This document shows positions 8,805 through 15,815 of a stretch of 64,000 bases of DNA, piece by piece. Source of the DNA: Pseudomonadota bacterium (GTDB lineage: Bacteria > Myxococcota_A > UBA796 > UBA9615); the NCBI GenBank assembly GCA_024229515.1, contig JAAESI010000193.1:1-64000 (forward strand), given 5' to 3'. The notes under the pieces were generated by a model. That model saw only the letters and a program-made list of their open reading frames with translations, ran no database searches and had not been told where the DNA came from. Made by a program: the position numbers and the translations under genes. Each line of letters opens with the position of its first letter. The stretch's first letter is position 1.

Positions 8805-10079
8805 TCAGAGACCCTCGGTTTCGAGGTAGCGCGCGGCGACGTTGAACGCCTCGTCCAGGGCGCCGCCGTCGTACCCGCCGGCGGTGGCGAACTCCTGGTC
8901 CGGTTGCACGCCGTGGCCCTCCCAGCTCTGGCCGGTGGGGCTCTGGAGCCGCACCGAGGAGATCCGGAGGACCAGCGAATGGCCCAGGCTGACGAGGGTT
9001 TCGGTGCGAGCCGAACCCATGGTCGGTTCCCCGATGATGTAGGCCCGGTGGTGTTCCTGGAGCGCCACCGCGACCGCTTCGGCGGCGCCATGGGTCCAGG
9101 CGTTCACGAGCACGACGAGGTTGTCCTCGGTCATCGGCGGCTGCGTCGCGACGAGATCCAGCTCGCCCACGCCCGGCTCGACGATCCTCCCCAGCACCGT
9201 GTCGATGGGGAGGAACAGGTCGGCCACGCCGATGGCGCCGCTGAGGTCACCGCCCACGTTGTTGCGGAGGTCGAGCACGTAGCGATCGGCGCCGAGGGCG
9301 CCCAACTCGGTGAGGCTCTCGGCCACCTCGCGCGGGGTCTCCTGGTGGAATCCGAACACGCGGATGTAGCCGACGCCTCCACTGCGGAGCTCGCTGAGAA
9401 CCGAGCGCACGGCGAATGTTCCGCGCTGCACGCCGACCGCGAACGACGCGGCGGCGAGCCCTTCGCCGCGCTGGAACTGCACGGCGATGCGGGTGCCTTC
9501 GTCTCCCCCGAGCATGCCCAGGACGTCCTGCAGCGACGCTCCCGCGAGGCCCGCGCCGTCCAGCGCGATGATGCGATCGCCCGGCAGCAGCCCGGCCAAC
9601 TCCGCGGGGCTCCCGGGGAGGATGCGGGAGACGACCATGACGCCGGGGCGGGAGTAGAGCTGGAACTCGATCCCGACTCCGGTGAGCTCACCCTTGAAGG
9701 CATCGCCGAGCTCGTCGGCGTCGTCCTCGCTCAGGAGCATGCCGGACGGCGGAAGCGCCGCCTGGGTGCGGCTCGCGCCCACGGCCTGACGCCGGTTGAC
9801 CACGTCGATCATCCCCTGGATGGCACCCATCCAGAGCTCTGCGTCGCTGATCTGGTCGCTGCCCAGACGCTTGAGCAGGAGGGCGTGGACCTCGTTGGCG
9901 AGCGCCTCCGCCTGACGTCCGTCCAGCGTGTCGCCCAGCATCCGGCTGGGGTCGAGCGCGACGGGGGGGAGATCGCCCCGCACCGGCTTGTCGTCCGCGA
10001 GCAGCGGCCCCAGCGGGAGCAGCGTCAGGACGAGCGCGGCCGTCAGGAAACGGGCGCCTCGGTGGAGGAGGGAGGTCAT
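8805..10079 (-). CDS. S41 C-terminal-processing-protease homologue lacking the catalytic dyad
   Basis: A 424-residue secreted protein with signal peptide, a PDZ domain (about 140-230, with SPAELAGLLPGDRII) and an S41 peptidase fold with YVLDLRNNVGG. In CtpB the catalytic Ser and Lys are 25 residues apart in SASASEI and FGKG. Here the aligned residues are Gly331 in NAWTHGAAEA and Ser356 in GEPTMGSARTE, again exactly 25 apart, so both catalytic residues are gone. It should bind but not cut C-terminal tails. It follows the anti-sigma gene by 13 bp, which suggests a role in sensing for that sigma factor rather than proteolysis. The fold is sure; the regulatory role is inference. Confidence 0.85.
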   Translation of the reverse strand: MTSLLHRGARFLTAALVLTLLPLGPLLADDKPVRGDLPPVALDPSRMLGDTLDGRQAEALANEVHALLLKRLGSDQISDAELWMGAIQGMIDVVNRRQAVGASRTQAALPPSGMLLSEDDADELGDAFKGELTGVGIEFQLYSRPGVMVVSRILPGSPAELAGLLPGDRIIALDGAGLAGASLQDVLGMLGGDEGTRIAVQFQRGEGLAAASFAVGVQRGTFAVRSVLSELRSGGVGYIRVFGFHQETPREVAESLTELGALGADRYVLDLRNNVGGDLSGAIGVADLFLPIDTVLGRIVEPGVGELDLVATQPPMTEDNLVVLVNAWTHGAAEAVAVALQEHHRAYIIGEPTMGSARTETLVSLGHSLVLRISSVRLQSPTGQSWEGHGVQPDQEFATAGGYDGGALDEAFNVAARYLETEGL

Positions 10080-10092
10080 GAAGGGGAGGGGA

Positions 10093-10752
10093 CTAGTGAA
10101 CGACCCGGGGGGACTCGAGCGCGGCGTTCCGCCAGGCGGTGCCGTTGGCGGGGCCGAGCTGGAACGAGGCGGGCATCACGGTGGTGCCCGCGGCGGCGGG
10201 GAGGCCGGTGCCGTTGGTGCCGGCGGGGAGGAACACGATGTTCGGCGTGTCCGCGCCCGTCTCGGCGGCCAGGAAGCTGTCGTTGGGGCCGGCCTCGGCA
10301 TCAGCGAGGCGAACGCGCATGGTGTCGATGATCGCGTCGCGCTCCGACACGGCCGTCTGCAGGTCGTCGACCCGCTGGTAGTTGAGCAGGATGCCGCCGC
10401 CGAGCAGCAGCACGACCCCGGTGTAGGCCGCGACCAGCGCCACGGGGACCTTCAGCTCGCGTCGGATGAGGGTGCCGAACGTACCCGTCGGGGCCAGCTC
10501 CTCGTCGTCCTCGGACAGCAGGGAGTGGGCGATCCGCTGGGCGAGGCAGGTGTCGAACGCCTCGAACAACTGCGACTCGACCTCCGGGTCGACGGAGACG
10601 CGCTCGAAGTCCGGGAGCCCGGCCACTGCCTCCACCGTCTCGGCGCAGGTGTCGCACTGCTCGAGATGATCGGCGATCGCGAGGCACTCCGCCTCGTCCA
10701 GTTCGCCATCGATGAAGGGGGCAATCAAGTTCCCCACGCGCCAACAATTCAT
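10093..10752 (-). CDS. Anti-sigma factor with zinc-finger (ZAS-type) domain
   Basis: A 219-residue membrane protein. The N-terminus (MNCWRVGNLIAPFIDGEL and HLEQCDTC) has the His-x3-Cys-x2-Cys zinc pattern of ZAS anti-sigma factors. One transmembrane helix follows at about 120-142 (VALVAAYTGVVLLLGGGILL), then a short coiled-coil-like stretch and a Gly/Ala/Thr-rich periplasmic tail. Its ATG overlaps the sigma factor stop as ATGA, so synthesis is coupled one to one. It should hold the ECF sigma factor at the membrane until released. The next gene is an inactive S41 homologue rather than a site-1 protease. Confidence 0.85.
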   Translation of the reverse strand: MNCWRVGNLIAPFIDGELDEAECLAIADHLEQCDTCAETVEAVAGLPDFERVSVDPEVESQLFEAFDTCLAQRIAHSLLSEDDEELAPTGTFGTLIRRELKVPVALVAAYTGVVLLLGGGILLNYQRVDDLQTAVSERDAIIDTMRVRLADAEAGPNDSFLAAETGADTPNIVFLPAGTNGTGLPAAAGTTVMPASFQLGPANGTAWRNAALESPRVVH

Positions 10753-11348
10753 GCGGGCAGATCCTCCCCGATCACAGCCGTAAGCCGCACCTTGGCACGA
10801 CTGAGCCGGCTCATCACGGTCCCGAGCTTGATGTCGAGCACGTCCGCGATCTCCTTGTAGGACAGATCGTCGAAGTAACGGAGCAACAGGATGGTTCGAT
10901 GCTCGGGGCTCAGCTTCTCCATCGCGCGAGCCATCCCTTCGGTCAGCTCGCGGGCCATGACGTCGTCGATCGCCCGGTGCTGCTCCTGCAGCACGACGGT
11001 CGACTTGCCGAGCCGATCCAGGATGCCGCCGCGGCGGTTTCGGTCGCGAACGATGTTGTAGCAACGGTTCGTGCAGACCCGGAAGAGCCAGGCCTTGGTG
11101 AGGAAGCCGTCATCGAACAGGCGGGACTCGTGGTAGCCGCGGACGAACACGTCCTGGGCCACGTCGAAGGCCTCTTCGCTGTCCTTGGTGATGTACAGCG
11201 CGTGGTAGTAAATCCGGTCCCGGTACTTGCGGACCAGCAGGTCGAAGCCGCGATCGCGGTTCGTCCGCGCGACGACCTTGATGTCGTCATCGCTCGGGTG
11301 CTTCTCCTGCGTTTGAGGAACCAGCTTCAAGGTCGTCGCTCTACCCAT
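10749..11348 (-). CDS. ECF-type RNA polymerase sigma factor
   Basis: A 199-residue sigma-70 family protein of the extracytoplasmic-function group. Region 2 covers about 35-105 (AFDVAQDVFVRGYHE, then TKAWLFRVCTNRCYNIVRDR) and region 4 lies at about 140-190, with the helix-turn-helix SYKEIADVLDIKLGTVMSRL. The ATG at 11348 is chosen because GGAGG lies 10 nt upstream and longer readings would run through khpA. It is the first gene of an operon with its anti-sigma factor (ATGA overlap) and an S41-like protein, and such operons are usually self-activated. The signal is unknown; envelope stress is a reasonable guess. Confidence 0.9.
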   Translation of the reverse strand: MGRATTLKLVPQTQEKHPSDDDIKVVARTNRDRGFDLLVRKYRDRIYYHALYITKDSEEAFDVAQDVFVRGYHESRLFDDGFLTKAWLFRVCTNRCYNIVRDRNRRGGILDRLGKSTVVLQEQHRAIDDVMARELTEGMARAMEKLSPEHRTILLLRYFDDLSYKEIADVLDIKLGTVMSRLSRAKVRLTAVIGEDLPA

Positions 11349-11421
11349 GTTTGGGGCGCCTCCGCGCGGTGGGGATACAACCTCCACAACCCGGGGGTCA
11401 TGGCGGTATTCCCACCTCACG

Positions 11422-11664
11422 TCAGAAGTGGCGATCTTCCAGAATCTCCAGGACGTAGCGCTTTTTCCGCTTGCCCCCGGCGGCGGTGATGATCGTTCGG
11501 AGGGCTTGCGCGTGCGCACCCTTCTTCCCGATCACCTTGCCGATGTCCTCTTTCGCAACCTTCAATTCGATGACGCTGCTGTGCGTCCCGACGACCTCGG
11601 TGACCACGACATCTTCGGGTCGGTCCACCAGGGCCTTAACCATCTGCTCAACGAGCTCCTTCAC
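11422..11664 (-). CDS. khpA: KH-domain RNA-binding protein KhpA
   Basis: An 80-residue single KH domain with the GxxG loop in [19 protein letters not shown], the size and layout of KhpA/YlqC. Such proteins bind RNA and often act with KhpB in cell-envelope growth control. The GTG at 11664 is favoured: AGGAGG lies 5 nt before it and the product then begins MKELVEQ, as in most homologues; an in-frame TTG at 11682 would sit too close to the -10 box. It lies upstream of the ECF sigma operon. Its usual partners (rpsP, rimM, trmD) are not adjacent. Confidence 0.88.
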   Translation of the reverse strand: MKELVEQMVKALVDRPEDVVVTEVVGTHSSVIELKVAKEDIGKVIGKKGAHAQALRTIITAAGGKRKKRYVLEILEDRHF

Positions 11665-11685
11665 AGCGGCCTCCTGGGTCAACTC

Positions 11686-11691
11686 ACTCTA
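11686..11691 (-). promoter_or_regulatory. Putative -10 box (TAGAGT) for khpA
   Basis: TAGAGT on the minus strand lies 21 nt before the khpA GTG, leaving room for a short leader that includes the AGGAGG ribosome-binding site. The -35 region is poor. Confidence 0.35.
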
Positions 11692-11725
11692 GCTCCTGCG
11701 AGGGGCCGCGGAAAGCGTTTCAATT

Positions 11726-11759
11726 TGCAACGTTGCAGATTGAACGATGAAACGTTTCA
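11726..11759. promoter_or_regulatory. Pair of LacI-like palindromic operators upstream of khpA
   Basis: Two perfect 12-bp palindromes, TGCAACGTTGCA (11726-11737) and TGAAACGTTTCA (11748-11759), share the form TGMAACGTTKCA with a central CG and have centres 22 bp apart, two helical turns. Further AACGTT-like sequences lie at 11711-11721 and 11804-11813. Central CG palindromes of this kind are typical of LacI/PurR-family operators. No such regulator is encoded in the window. They lie about 60-95 bp upstream of khpA. Confidence 0.5.
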
Positions 11760-12332
11760 ATTTGAACGTATCAAAACGAGATGCTCGATGCCTCGCACCC
11801 CGAAACGTTGTACGCAGAATAAGATCCGGATCTGGCACGGGCTCTGCAAGAAGAAAGACCGTCTCTTTGACAACTCCCGGGTCCCACGTCCGATGCCGCA
11901 AGGCACTGGCAACCCCTCCCCCTCATAGCCAGAGGACAAGGACCCGTCGCGCGAAGGCTCCCGATCTCGAAAGAGACGGCGACCCTCCTCCCCTCATAGC
12001 CGAGGGAGCTAGAGCGCAATGCCTTGAGCGGCTGGTGGATCCCCCTCCTCCTCAGTCGCCGGCGCTCAAGGAACGATGAACGCCCCTCGGTCCCCCCCGA
12101 GGGGCGTTCCTCGTTCTGGTGTTGGCGGTGCGGTGTTGCAGAAAAGCCCAAGGGCTTCCTCTGCTGAAAGAGCGCGGCGCTTCCGGTTCGAACGCCCTCC
12201 ACCCCAAGAGAGCGATCACCTCTCCTGCAAGGCCAGGACCGCCTCGGTCAAGACCGACGCCACCCCTCCGTGCTCCCTCCGTGCCTCCGTGGTGAGAAGA
12301 ACGAGAACCTCCGCTCCCCACCCAAGGCCCTC
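11760..12332. other. Non-coding stretch between khpA and hutH
   Basis: I see no convincing gene here; open frames in all six readings lack ribosome-binding sites and codon bias. It contains a duplicated CTCCCCTCATAGCC motif (about 11917-11930 and 11988-12001), a perfect 12-bp hairpin at 12079-12108, and a triple CTCCGTG motif near 12266-12294 that, read on the minus strand, resembles the CACGGAGG short tandem seen in many environmental genomes. Confidence 0.4.
12079..12108. terminator. Perfect 12-bp hairpin, possible terminator
   Basis: AACGCCCCTCGG and CCGAGGGGCGTT pair over 12 bp around a 6-nt loop. No strong T tract follows on either strand, so it may stop transcription in a Rho-assisted way or protect the 3' end of the hutH mRNA, whose coding region ends about 220 bp away. 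Confidence 0.4.
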
Positions 12333-13871
12333 TCAGGACAGGGGGCCGACGGCGGCTTCGACCACGGTGAGGAGCTCACCCGAGGCGATGAGGTCGCGGG
12401 CGGCTTCCAGATCATCGGCGAGCATGCGGTCCTGGTCCAGGAACGACACGCGCTCGCGGAGGGCGGCGACGGCGGCGCGGGGGCCGTCCGCGGGGATCAG
12501 CGGCTTGCGGAAGTCGAGCGCCTGGGCCGCGGCCAACAACTCGATGGCGAGGATCTGTTCCACGAGGTCGACTACGCGAGACGCCTTGCGGGCCGCGATC
12601 GGGCCCATCGAGACGTGGTCTTCCTGCCCCGCCGAGGTGGGGATGGAGTCGATCGAGGCGGGGTGGCAGAGCACCTTGTTCTCGGACACGAGCGCCGCCG
12701 CGGTCACCTGCGCCATCATGAAGCCGGAGTTCAGCCCCGGATCCTGCACCAGGAACGCGGGCAGATCGGGCGACAGCTTGGGGCTGACGAGCTGCTCGAT
12801 TCGACGCTCCGAGATGGAGCCCAGCTCGGCGGTGCCGATCGCGAGGTAGTCCAGCGCGGTGCTCACCGGCTGACCGTGGAAGTTGCCGCCGCTGATGACG
12901 TCCCCGTTCTCGACGAACACGGTGGGGTTGTCGGTGACGCTCTGCGCCTCGATGGCGAGCACCCCGGCGACATGCTCGATCGCCTGGCGGGCAGCCCCGT
13001 GGACCTGCGGCAGGCAGCGCAGCGAGTACGCGTCCTGGACCTTGTCGCAGTCGATGTGGGACTCGTTGAGGTTGCCGCCGGCCAGCAGCGTGCGGAGGTT
13101 GGAGGCCGCCGCGGTCTGGCCCGGGTGGGGGCGGACGGCGTGCAGGCGCGGGTCGAAGGGCCGGTGGGAGCCGAGCTTCGCCTCGATCGTGACGGCGCCG
13201 ACGATGTCGCACGAGCGGGCCAGGCGGCGCGCCCGCAGCACGGTCAATGCCCCCAGGGCGGTCATCGCCTGCGTGCCGTTGATGAGCGCGAGCCCCTCCT
13301 TGGGGTGCAGCGTCACCGGCTCGATCCCCGCGGTCTGCAGCGCCGGACCCGCGGGAGCCGGCTTGCCGTCGGGGCCGTGGATGCGGCCTTCGCCGATGAG
13401 CACGAGCGCGAGGTGGGCCAGGGGAGCGAGATCGCCGGAGGCGCCGACGCTGCCGCGGCGCGGGATCCAGGCGTGGATGCCGGCGTTCAGCAGGTCCGCG
13501 AGCCGGTCGAACACCACCCGGCGCACACCCGAGCAGCCGCCCGCGAGCACGTTGGCGCGCAGCAGGGTGATCGCCCGCGTGGTGGCGATGTCGAAGGGAT
13601 CGCCCACGCCGACGCAGTGGCTGCGGATCAGGTTGTGCTGGAGGCGGCCCAGGTCGTCGTCGTCGATGCGGACCGACGCGAGCTCACCGAAGCCGGTATT
13701 GATGCCGTAGACGACATCGCCGCGCTCTAGGATCGCGTCGACCGTGGCGCGCGAGGCGTCCACGGCAGCGACGGCGGTTGGGCACAGGTGAACGGAGCGC
13801 CGCCTCAGGGCGACGTCTTCCAGATCTTCAAGTCGAAGGGAGGTCCCGTCGAGCGCGAGGGAGGAGGCCAC
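12333..13871 (-). CDS. hutH: Histidine ammonia-lyase
   Basis: A 512-residue aromatic amino acid lyase that turns histidine into urocanate and ammonia. The Ala-Ser-Gly triad that forms the MIO cofactor is at 144-146 in [14 protein letters not shown], the Tyr loop is [10 protein letters not shown] and NGTQAM is present. [11 protein letters not shown] keeps the Ser-His pair typical of histidine rather than tyrosine lyases. The start is GTG 13871, with GAGAGG just upstream and only 10 bp from the previous stop; this gives the usual family length. No hutU, hutI or hutG is nearby: the gene is instead the last of an rpoZ operon, which is odd and suggests scattered catabolic genes or a role outside the standard Hut pathway. 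Confidence 0.9.
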   Translation of the reverse strand: MASSLALDGTSLRLEDLEDVALRRRSVHLCPTAVAAVDASRATVDAILERGDVVYGINTGFGELASVRIDDDDLGRLQHNLIRSHCVGVGDPFDIATTRAITLLRANVLAGGCSGVRRVVFDRLADLLNAGIHAWIPRRGSVGASGDLAPLAHLALVLIGEGRIHGPDGKPAPAGPALQTAGIEPVTLHPKEGLALINGTQAMTALGALTVLRARRLARSCDIVGAVTIEAKLGSHRPFDPRLHAVRPHPGQTAAASNLRTLLAGGNLNESHIDCDKVQDAYSLRCLPQVHGAARQAIEHVAGVLAIEAQSVTDNPTVFVENGDVISGGNFHGQPVSTALDYLAIGTAELGSISERRIEQLVSPKLSPDLPAFLVQDPGLNSGFMMAQVTAAALVSENKVLCHPASIDSIPTSAGQEDHVSMGPIAARKASRVVDLVEQILAIELLAAAQALDFRKPLIPADGPRAAVAALRERVSFLDQDRMLADDLEAARDLIASGELLTVVEAAVGPLS

Positions 13872-13881
13872 GGTCGGCCTC

Positions 13882-14106
13882 TCAGGCGTCGTCGCCCTCA
13901 GCCTCGGTATCGGCCTCGTCAGCCTCGACCTCATCGCCGATGCCGACGATGATCTCTTCGGCGTTGTCGGCCTCGTCGGGCAGTCCGGCAAGGTGCTTCT
14001 GCAGATCCTTGCGCGTCACGCGGCCGGCGACGATCTGACGCTCTACGACGCGCGTGTCGAAGGCGTCGCACTCGAGCTTGGTCACTTCAAAGGCGGGCTT
14101 GGCCAT
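13882..14106 (-). CDS. Small acidic conserved-type hypothetical protein
   Basis: A 74-residue protein with a mixed first half ([20 protein letters not shown]) and a very acidic C-terminus built of Glu, Asp and Ala. I do not recognise a family. It sits 9 bp downstream of rpoZ and 10 bp upstream of hutH, with an ATG and high third-position GC, so it is almost surely expressed from the rpoZ promoter. Confidence 0.7.
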   Translation of the reverse strand: MAKPAFEVTKLECDAFDTRVVERQIVAGRVTRKDLQKHLAGLPDEADNAEEIIVGIGDEVEADEADTEAEGDDA

Positions 14107-14115
14107 CGTGATCTC

Positions 14116-14436
14116 CTACCGGCCGCCGCTGGGAAGCGCGGCCTGCATGCGGGCGAGGGCGGCAGCGCGAGCCTGCGCAGCGTTCTCGGCGAGGGCGGCA
14201 CGCTCAGCGCGGTCGGCCTCTTCGTTCTCGGAGCGGATGCGCGCCATGTCGTCCAGCGTGATCACACCAGCGGCGATCTCGCGGAGCGCCGTCACGGCTT
14301 CCTTGTTGTCGCCTTCGTTGTCGATGAGGGGCTCTTCGCCCTTCATCAACTGGCGTGTGCGCTGGGCAGCCAGCAGCACGAGGGCGAAGCGGTTCTCGAC
14401 CTGCTCCAAGCAGTCTTCCACGGTCACGCGGGCCAT
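14116..14436 (-). CDS. rpoZ: RNA polymerase omega subunit
   Basis: A 106-residue omega subunit, which helps assemble the beta-prime subunit of RNA polymerase. The N-terminus ([20 protein letters not shown]) and the following [15 protein letters not shown] are diagnostic; a Glu/Ala-rich tail follows. GGAG lies 5 nt before the ATG and a good sigma-70-type promoter lies just upstream (14479-14507). It heads an operon with a small acidic protein and hutH. Linkage to gmk or spoT, common elsewhere, is absent here. Confidence 0.93.
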   Translation of the reverse strand: MARVTVEDCLEQVENRFALVLLAAQRTRQLMKGEEPLIDNEGDNKEAVTALREIAAGVITLDDMARIRSENEEADRAERAALAENAAQARAAALARMQAALPSGGR

Positions 14437-14478
14437 CGAATCTCCAATGTCGGCGGATGCTGTCCCGAAGGACGGCGA

Positions 14479-14507
14479 AATGTATGGCCCCCCCCAGGGG
14501 GTGTCAA
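14479..14507 (-). promoter_or_regulatory. rpoZ promoter
   Basis: On the minus strand a perfect -35 TTGACA (14507-14502) is followed after 17 nt by TACATT (14484-14479). The transcript would start near 14472, leaving a leader of about 35 nt with a ribosome-binding site. Confidence 0.65.
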
Positions 14508-14508
14508 G

Positions 14509-14538
14509 TTGGAACCGCGATGACCGACAACGTATATT
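14509..14538 (+). promoter_or_regulatory. Divergent promoter for the gene at 14561
   Basis: TTGGAA (14509-14514), an 18-nt spacer and TATATT (14533-14538) precede an AGGAG ribosome-binding site and ATG 14561. Its -35 box is one base from the -35 box of the rpoZ promoter on the other strand, so the two polymerases would compete or share activators. Confidence 0.45.
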
Positions 14539-14560
14539 GAGAGAAGTAGCAGGAGTCCAT

Positions 14561-15142
14561 ATGCAGGTAGTGGCCTCGGAGAACTTGTTCAGTTTCTTCT
14601 ACGACCGCGTTCAGGACGCGCGGAAACTGCACGGAACTGACGTTGAAGAAGGCACTGAGTTCTACCTCGTCAACCTCCTAATGCAATTCCTGAAGACCCC
14701 CCGCCTCGTCTCTGTGGGCGGCACGCGGGTCGATGATCAGCCCCTCGCCATCCGCCTCCTTGAGGGCCGCTCCGGCAGTTCCAAGGGCGATCGTTTTCTC
14801 CACCTCAAGCACCTTGCCGACTCGACCCTCTACAAGCTCGGCTTCTTCGCGGACTCGCTGAGACGATCGTCTGTCGACCTGAAGTACTACGCCGGCGTCG
14901 GCGGCAGCGCGTACCGCGATCTGAGCCGGCTCACGGGCTGGAAGGGCGATCCCGTCTTCGGCGAGTTGGCCGAGCGCTTCGACGACTGCGTCGAGCTGCT
15001 GACCACCGTCAAGGAGGGCGCCCCGGAGCACGGCGACGTCGTGAAGCTCTACGAGCTGTGGGCCTCCACCGGCGACGAGCGGGCCGAAGCCCGGCTGCGA
15101 TCGCTCGGGGTGATGCTCGACGGACCCGAACGGACGCACTGA
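14561..15142 (+). CDS. Hypothetical protein (193 aa)
   Basis: A 193-residue soluble, mainly helical protein with no signal peptide; it begins [20 protein letters not shown] and contains a Tyr-rich segment [19 protein letters not shown] do not recognise a family. The ATG is supported by AGGAG 5 nt upstream and by a promoter with TATATT. It lies 12 bp upstream of another unknown cytoplasmic gene, and the pair probably works together. Divergence from rpoZ suggests a housekeeping or cell-cycle role, but that is only context. Confidence 0.75.
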   Translation: MQVVASENLFSFFYDRVQDARKLHGTDVEEGTEFYLVNLLMQFLKTPRLVSVGGTRVDDQPLAIRLLEGRSGSSKGDRFLHLKHLADSTLYKLGFFADSLRRSSVDLKYYAGVGGSAYRDLSRLTGWKGDPVFGELAERFDDCVELLTTVKEGAPEHGDVVKLYELWASTGDERAEARLRSLGVMLDGPERTH

Positions 15143-15154
15143 GGAGTCGCGCGC

Positions 15155-15787
15155 GTGAGCCTCTCGGCGATCCAGAAGCACCTCGAAGCGATTTACGCGT
15201 TGGACGTGCCGCATTGCGTCGAGGACTTCGTGATCGACGATTCGCAGCTGCAGGGACTCGTCACCGCGGGGGTCGTCGGCGAGATCGTGCAGTCGACGGA
15301 CGAACACGTGCTCGTGCACCACGACGGCGACGAACTCAGCATCGCGGTCTACGTCAGTGATCGCGTGCGCGCGGGCCTCCGCTCCGGCGCGGACCTGCAG
15401 CAGCACTGCCACGCGACCGAGGGGGTCAGCCACTTCGTGATGCTGTCCTGGTCGGCCCTGGAGGGGCGTCGGGTGCGCGCCCTCGATCTGGAGCTGCAGG
15501 CGGAGCTGGACAAGGCCGCGACGGTGCTCCTCCTGGACCGTGGCGCCACCGGCGGACAGGGAGCCCGAGAGCTGCTCCGCAGGCTCTTCGATGGGGCCGT
15601 GTACGCCGATCACCTCGACGCGGACGAGCGCGATCGGTACCGCGAAGCCCACCGCCTCGCCGCCCGCTACAGCCGCCACCTCGCGGGGCTCCTGGATCAG
15701 GGCGTCGCCCGGCTCCTGGAGGAGCTGCGATCGCTGTACCGGCTCCCCGCCGAAGAGAAGCGAGTCGTGATCGCCCGCGCCGCGTAG
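15155..15787 (+). CDS. Hypothetical protein (210 aa)
   Basis: A 210-residue soluble protein starting at GTG 15155 with GAGGAG about 8 nt upstream. The first half contains HCVEDFVIDD and a region like SHFVMLSWSALEG; the second half is a long charged helical segment rich in Arg, Leu and Ala. No family recognised. It is the second gene of a two-gene unit with the 193-residue protein and ends just before the promoter of the large S8-type gene. Confidence 0.72.
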   Translation: MSLSAIQKHLEAIYALDVPHCVEDFVIDDSQLQGLVTAGVVGEIVQSTDEHVLVHHDGDELSIAVYVSDRVRAGLRSGADLQQHCHATEGVSHFVMLSWSALEGRRVRALDLELQAELDKAATVLLLDRGATGGQGARELLRRLFDGAVYADHLDADERDRYREAHRLAARYSRHLAGLLDQGVARLLEELRSLYRLPAEEKRVVIARAA

Positions 15788-15800
15788 GCGTCCCCCTGGG

Positions 15801-15806
15801 TAGAGT
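15801..15806 (+). promoter_or_regulatory. Putative -10 box (TAGAGT) of a leaderless transcript
   Basis: TAGAGT lies 9 nt before the ATG of the S8-type gene and no Shine-Dalgarno sequence is present. Confidence 0.4.
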
Positions 15807-15815
15807 CCCGCGCGC

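Noticed and set aside
11877-11905. TTGACA promoter in the khpA-hutH gap
   Set aside because: No acceptable -10 box lies 16-18 nt downstream and no gene follows on the plus strand.
12181-12192. GGTTCGAAC-like tRNA T-loop
   Set aside because: No acceptor stem, anticodon arm or CCA-type 3' end can be folded around it.
12333-13871. Tyrosine or phenylalanine ammonia-lyase
   Set aside because: The selectivity segment keeps Ser-His ([11 protein letters not shown]), as in histidine lyases, and the length fits HutH.
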